Origin: an uncultured Dehalococcoidia bacterium
GTDB taxonomy: Bacteria > Chloroflexota > Dehalococcoidia > Lucifugimonadales > UBA3495
Reading direction: 5' to 3'
Assembly: GCA_958296225.1 (NCBI GenBank)
Contig: OY282456.1
Span: 2,232,001-2,296,000, forward strand
DNA: 64,000 bases
Shown in pieces: positions 59,927 through 64,000 of the stretch (the stretch's first letter is position 1; each line of letters opens with the position of its first letter). Both the position numbers and the translations under genes were made by a program. The notes below the pieces were generated by a model, which was not told the origin of the DNA, did not search any database, and saw only the letters and a program-made list of their open reading frames with translations.

Positions 59927-60068
59927 CTGTCAGCAGGTTCGGGTTGGCTTGAACCGGGATTATGACCCCGCCGCCGGCATACCCCCGCGCTTGCCTCGCA
60001 AATTGGTAGATTTGCCGGGCCAATGCAACCTGCAACTGACGGTGAAACGGTAAATATGACGACTGGCC

Positions 60069-62025
60069 CTAAGGGAAGGGAAACTTTACCGGAAACTCCG
60101 CCTCCCAGAGCGGGCCCTCGCCGGGGACGTACTGCCCGGTGCGGATGCTGGCGATAGCGTAGTCCGGCAATTTTACGGTGGCTGCGCACTTGTTGCTGAA
60201 TCGGAAGCCGCGCCGGTCAAAATGGAAGTCCAGATTGTCGAAGCCGTACTGCTGGCGGTGGGCCGGCAGGTCGGCGGCATTGACCGGGGTAATGTGCAGC
60301 AGGAAAGCCGCTGCCGTGTCCGCCGCAGCGCACGGCTCCTTGACGTAGAACAGCGCGTTGTCGTGGTGATAGACGTCAAAGTTGGCGCGGACTATCGGCG
60401 CGCCGGATACCCACGACTGGTAGCTGAGCCGCCACTCTTTGTCGACGCCGGCAATCAGCTCTTTCCCGTTGGCAATCAGATAGAGCCGGGGCCGTCCCTC
60501 CGCAACGATGGGCTCAACCGAAACCTGACGGTCCCACCTTTTCAGTCCCTCCGGCGCCCAATGGTTTTCGTGAACCAGCCAGATTCGGTTTGCCCCGCCG
60601 TGGTGCGCGGCGGCGGTAAGCATTTCCCGGATGTGTTCCTCCGTGAATTGCCAGCGACTCCCGCTTCCATAGTAGTAGTTGCCCGGTTTTTCCTCTTGAT
60701 AAAACGTCAGCCACGGCACGGATATGCTGTGTACATAAACCAGGTCCTCGGCCCGCGCCCGCTCGGCCAGAACGCCGGCAATGGCGTCGCGGTTGTCGCG
60801 CTCCCGGTGTTGGCTGTTATGCCCGATGGCCCCGACCCCGGCGAACGCTATTGCGCCGGCAAAGACCGCCAGCAGGGCCGGCGTCAGCCAGGCCGCCGGC
60901 CCAGCCCGGCCCGCCAGCCGGCCGGCCAGCGCGTGAAACACGCCGCCGGCGGCCAGAAAAATAACCGGCCCCAGATAGATGTTCTGGCGGATTGCCCCCA
61001 GCGGATACCGGCCCAGCACGGCGGCGACAATGGCAACGGCAACCGCCAGCAGCAGCAGCGCCGCAACGGCGTTGCACCGCCGCCGGCGCAAGGACGGCAG
61101 CAGCAGCAGCGCCAGTATCGCGACGATTCCCGCCAGGTGATAGTTCAGCAGACCCCACACTTGCGAAACCGCAAACTCCAAAACCGCAACTGCGTCATCT
61201 GCGCTGTCAAACCCGGCCCGATAGTAATAATCCGACAGGTAGCCGCTGCTGCCCAGAAGATCTTCCTGCGCCAGATGGTAGCGCGCCGTAACCGCGTAGC
61301 TGACCGCGCACCCGGCCAGGAAAACCCCCATGGGCCAGACCAGGCCGGCCCGCGATTGCGCCCAATGCCCAATCCGTTCCCGGTGTGGCCTTCGTTTTTG
61401 ACCAGGCAAAGTCGGGGGGGGGGGGGGGGCAAACTATGGCGGCGCCAATAACGGCGACGCCGAAAAGAACCAGGCCGTACTGCAACAGCGGGGCGATGAA
61501 CAGGGACACGCAAAGCAGGGCCTTCCGGCCATCCCGCAAATACCACAGCAGCCCGGCAATCATCAAAACGGCCAGCAGGGCGTCAATAGAGTATTCCCGC
61601 GCGTCTTGAGCGTGCCAAATTGCGGCGGCGGAAACCGTCGCCAGCAGGGCCGCCAGCAATGCCGCACCCCGGCCCACGCCGGCCCGGGGCAGCAAAAACA
61701 GCATCGCCGCAACCGTCAGCACGCTGGCCGCCGCCGGCAGGACGCGCACGCTGAACGCCGAAGCTTCCACCTTCAGCACCGCCCACAACGCCAGGGGATA
61801 CAGTATTGGCGAGGAATTATTGGTGCGGGTATTGGCGATAACCTCCGCGAGCGTCCCCCGCGAGTTGTGGGCCGCCGCCGCTTCGTCCACCCGCAGGTAA
61901 TGTTCCGGCAGGTCGTAAAAACGCAGCGCCGCCGCCACGATAAGCAGGCCGATTGCGGCGGCGTAGTACCAGGCAACGCTGCGGCCGCCGGCCGGCCGCA
62001 GCTTAGCCCAGGCCAAACGGTTCAT
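60069..62025 (-). pseudogene. ArnT/PMT-like GT-C glycosyltransferase, phase-off by poly-G
   Basis: The N-terminal frame from 62025 (MNRLAWAKLRP) holds LRFYDLPEHYLRVDEAAAAHNSRGT, the acidic loop of ArnT/PMT enzymes, then TNNSSPILYPLA and WHAQDAREYSIDALLAVLM. It reaches the tract of 16 C and then stops at 61207. The second frame, from after the tract to 60069, continues the membrane part and ends with the soluble DVY/GFDN domain (RANFDVYHHDNALFYVKEPC, GFDNLDF, IRTGQYVP). With 15 or 18 C the two halves join into about 650 residues. As sequenced it is OFF. Homopolymer sequencing error is the main alternative. Confidence 0.75.
61414..61429. repeat. Poly-G tract, 16 bases (out of frame)
   Basis: Sixteen consecutive G on the plus strand in the middle of the glycosyltransferase gene. 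It encodes a short proline run in a cytoplasmic or periplasmic loop. Frame restoration needs loss of one base or gain of two. Confidence 0.8.
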
Positions 62026-62158
62026 CAGGGTACTCACCCGCCCCGGCTCTCCCGTCTGAAAAATCCTGTCCATCCCTGTAAAAAACGGACTCCAACCACC
62101 GGAATTGCAACGCTGCCAACTGTCAGTCGCGCCATCGTCAGCCTCCAAAAATCCGGTC

Positions 62159-62164
62159 TATAAT
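62159..62164 (+). promoter_or_regulatory. Candidate -10 element of the Uma2 gene at 62221
   Basis: A perfect TATAAT with TCGTCA 18 nt upstream (62135-62140). The leader would be about 50 nt. A GAGGT site precedes the ATG. Confidence 0.45.
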
Positions 62165-62220
62165 GTGATGACGGAGCGGCAACGCTAACGCCAGGGTCAT
62201 CTTATATCACGAGGTTTGCT

Positions 62221-62928
62221 ATGACGACGCAGCCGGTTATTGCCACCCCGCCGCCGGCAACCCGCCGCTTCCCGGACACGCCCAAAGCTGATCTGCAGAA
62301 CCTCCGCCACCTCAACAACGCGGGCTACATTCCGGTTATCAGCCGGCATCTGGGCGCGCCCGACACTACCGCCGTGCTCAGCGAGTTCCCCATCGGCTGG
62401 CAGGTCACCGGCGACCGCCGCGGCTTGCAGTCCCCCGACCTGCTCATTGCCTTCAACGTTGAAACCGCCACCATCATCGCCCACAACGGTTACGCCATCG
62501 ACTACCACGGCAAGCCGCCGGACTTCGTGCTGGAAATCGCCTCCCGCCGGACCGCCCGCCACGACGAAACCGGAAAACGCGACGGTTACGCCGCCTTCGG
62601 AGTGCCCGAATACTGGCGCTTTGACGACACCGGCGGCCTCTTTTACAGCGTCAGCCTGGCTGGCGACCGGCTGGTTGACGGCCGGTATGAGCCCATCCCG
62701 GTCCGGGAAGTAAGCCACGCCCGGCATTGGGGCTACAGCCCGGCGCTGAACCTCTACCTCTGCTGGGAATACGGGCATCTCCGCTGGTACGACCCGGCAG
62801 CCGAGCGCTACCTGCCCACCCACGACCAGGAAGCCAACGCCCGCCGCGCCGCCGAAGCCCAACTCGACGCCGAGCGCGCCGCCCGCCTGGCTCTGGAAGC
62901 CGAACTCCGACGCCTGCAAAACCCCTAG
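62221..62928 (+). CDS. Uma2-family nuclease with coiled-coil tail
   Basis: A 235-residue protein of the same subgroup as the five-gene array at 9614-13941, but diverged. LQSPDLLIAFNVETATII, GKPPDFVLEIASRRTARHDETGKRDGYAAFGVPEYWRFDD and the end ANARRAAEAQLDAERAARLALEAELRRLQ (coiled coil) are present. The first residues (MTTQPVIATPPPATRRFPDTPK) resemble the array genes. Promoter and RBS are good. It is convergent with nadB. Confidence 0.85.
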   Translation: MTTQPVIATPPPATRRFPDTPKADLQNLRHLNNAGYIPVISRHLGAPDTTAVLSEFPIGWQVTGDRRGLQSPDLLIAFNVETATIIAHNGYAIDYHGKPPDFVLEIASRRTARHDETGKRDGYAAFGVPEYWRFDDTGGLFYSVSLAGDRLVDGRYEPIPVREVSHARHWGYSPALNLYLCWEYGHLRWYDPAAERYLPTHDQEANARRAAEAQLDAERAARLALEAELRRLQNP

Positions 62929-62950
62929 CCGGCAGTCAAATCGCCCCGGC

Positions 62951-64000
62951 TCAAGTCAAATCGCCCCGGCTCAAAACGATGTGCCGCCGCCATTCCGCCG
63001 ACGTTTCCGCAAAATCCTCCCGGTAGTGCGCCCCCCGGCTCTCCCGCCGCTGCAAGGCCGACTCCACGATGAGCCGCGCCGCCGTCAGCATATTCCGCAG
63101 CTCAAAATACGCAACCGTCGCCGGCGGCGGCATGGTGCGCTGCCACAGGTTCAGGATGCGGGCCGACAGCAGCAGCCGCGTTCCGTTGCGGGCGATGCCC
63201 GCGTTGCGCCACATCAGGTCTTGCAGATTCTCCCGTCCTCTTTCGGGAACCGTGGCGCAAACCATCGCCCGGTTGGGCAGCGTCGCCCGCAAATCCCTGT
63301 CTCTATCTCTATCCCCCTCTGCCGGCGCGTATTCCGGCGCGTTGCCCAGCGTGGCATCCACCAGCCGCCGCGAAAACACCAGCGTATCCAGCAGCGAGTT
63401 GCTGGCCAGCCGGTTGGCCCCGTGCACCGCGGCGCAGGCCGCCTCGCCGCAGGCGTACAGGCCGGGAATGCCGGTGCGTCCCCAAGTGTCAATACGGACG
63501 CCGCCCATCATATAGTGCGCCGCCGGCGCAACGGGGATGGGCTGCTGCGTAATGTCCAGCCCGTAGCGACGACATTCGGCGTAGATGGTGGGAAAACGGC
63601 TGCTGACCGTGGCCCCGGGCAGGTGGGAAATGTCCAGCAAGGCCGCCTGGCCGCCGGACTGTTCCATCTCGGCGGCGATGGCGCGGGCAACCACATCCCG
63701 CGGCGCCAGGTCGGCCAGGGGATGATAGTCGGCCATAAAAGGCCGGCCGGCGGCGTTGCGCAGTATCGCCCCCTCGCCCCGCATCGCCTCCGACAGCAGA
63801 AAAGTAGGCGCGCCCGCCAGCCACAGGGCCGTCGGGTGAAACTGGTAAAACTCCATATCCATCACGTCGGCGCCGGCCAGAAACGCCAGCGCCACCCCGT
63901 CGCCCGTGGCAACCTCCGGGTTGGTGGTATAGCGATACAGCTGCCCGGCCCCTCCGGCGCTGATAACCACCACCGGACTGCGATAGGTTTGCGCCGCGCC
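62951..64000 (-). CDS. nadB: L-aspartate oxidase (3' part; start outside the window)
   Basis: The visible 349 residues are the C-terminal part of NadB, which oxidises aspartate to iminoaspartate in NAD synthesis. GGAGQLYRYTTNPEVATGDGVALAFLAGADVMDMEFYQFHPTALW carries the substrate region. HYMMGGVRIDTWGRTGIPGLYACGEAACAAVHGANRLASNSLLDTLVFSRRLVDA is the C-terminal FAD contact. The helical end follows. The N-terminal Rossmann domain lies beyond 64000. A short direct repeat (AAGTCAAATCGCCCC) follows the stop near 62937-62970. Compared with related flavoproteins, the GGAGQLYRYTTNP and HPTAL motifs favour NadB over fumarate reductase. Confidence 0.85.
   Translation of the reverse strand, partial: GAAQTYRSPVVVISAGGAGQLYRYTTNPEVATGDGVALAFLAGADVMDMEFYQFHPTALWLAGAPTFLLSEAMRGEGAILRNAAGRPFMADYHPLADLAPRDVVARAIAAEMEQSGGQAALLDISHLPGATVSSRFPTIYAECRRYGLDITQQPIPVAPAAHYMMGGVRIDTWGRTGIPGLYACGEAACAAVHGANRLASNSLLDTLVFSRRLVDATLGNAPEYAPAEGDRDRDRDLRATLPNRAMVCATVPERGRENLQDLMWRNAGIARNGTRLLLSARILNLWQRTMPPPATVAYFELRNMLTAARLIVESALQRRESRGAHYREDFAETSAEWRRHIVLSRGDLT

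Overview
The window is a high-GC bacterial chromosome segment. It mixes single-copy housekeeping and catabolic genes with dense accessory islands. The accessory content includes eight Uma2-family nucleases, Panacea and VapBC45-like toxin-antitoxin modules, coiled-coil paralogue arrays and large membrane proteins with an EEISWGQR motif. Together with hydantoinase, nitrile hydratase and tricarballylate-dehydrogenase-like genes, this suggests Chloroflexota (SAR202/Dehalococcoidia-like, often host-associated). That placement is an inference from gene content; there is no rRNA here.

Layout. 1-3 kb: Trm112-like, CopD-like, UdgB glycosylase and hyuB. 3-14.4 kb: an accessory island between hyuB and hyuA with two tandem Panacea toxin-antitoxin pairs, a 560-bp transposon-like element with terminal inverted repeats and a 9-bp target duplication, a methyltransferase-nuclease fusion, a retropepsin-like protease, a third Panacea gene, a PIG-L deacetylase, five tandem Uma2 genes and a broken antitoxin. 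14.4-20.3 kb: hyuA, three tandem membrane coiled-coil genes, alaX and dnaN. 20.3-26.7 kb: four tandem membrane proteins with a shared C-terminal domain, three of them carrying poly-G tracts. 26.7-30 kb: acyl-CoA-dehydrogenase-like flavoprotein, a small membrane pair and ispG. 31-36 kb: orphan nitrile hydratase alpha subunit, a two-subunit TPP decarboxylase, a GT-C glycosyltransferase and a nitroreductase. 36-40 kb: a DsbA-family gene with an in-frame UGA at the conserved Cys, rnc, DUF1989 and two polysaccharide deacetylases. 40-51.7 kb: Uma2 genes, an MFS transporter, a second membrane pair, a vsr relic, a VapBC45-like module, duplicated nuclease plus zinc-ribbon units, an FAD dehydrogenase and Fic. 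51.9-59.2 kb: a prophage-like head/tail remnant invaded by plus-strand small genes. 59.3-64 kb: a second inverted copy of the transposon-like element, a phase-off glycosyltransferase with a G16 tract, another Uma2 and the 3' part of nadB.

Three themes stand out. First, poly-G tracts of 9, 12, 13 and 16 bases lie inside genes for membrane proteins sharing one unrecognised C-terminal domain (seven domain copies in six genes). One tract is in frame and three are out of frame, which looks like phase variation. Second, accessory genes sit between truncated copies of the two genes that flank the locus (PIG-L/methylase, alaX/hyuA, FAD dehydrogenase, hyuB, Uma2), as if cargo cassettes were concatenated at fixed sites together with pieces of their flanks. 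Third, tandem paralogues differ mainly in the length of a repetitive coiled coil. The in-frame UGA in the DsbA-like gene is a separate selenoprotein candidate.
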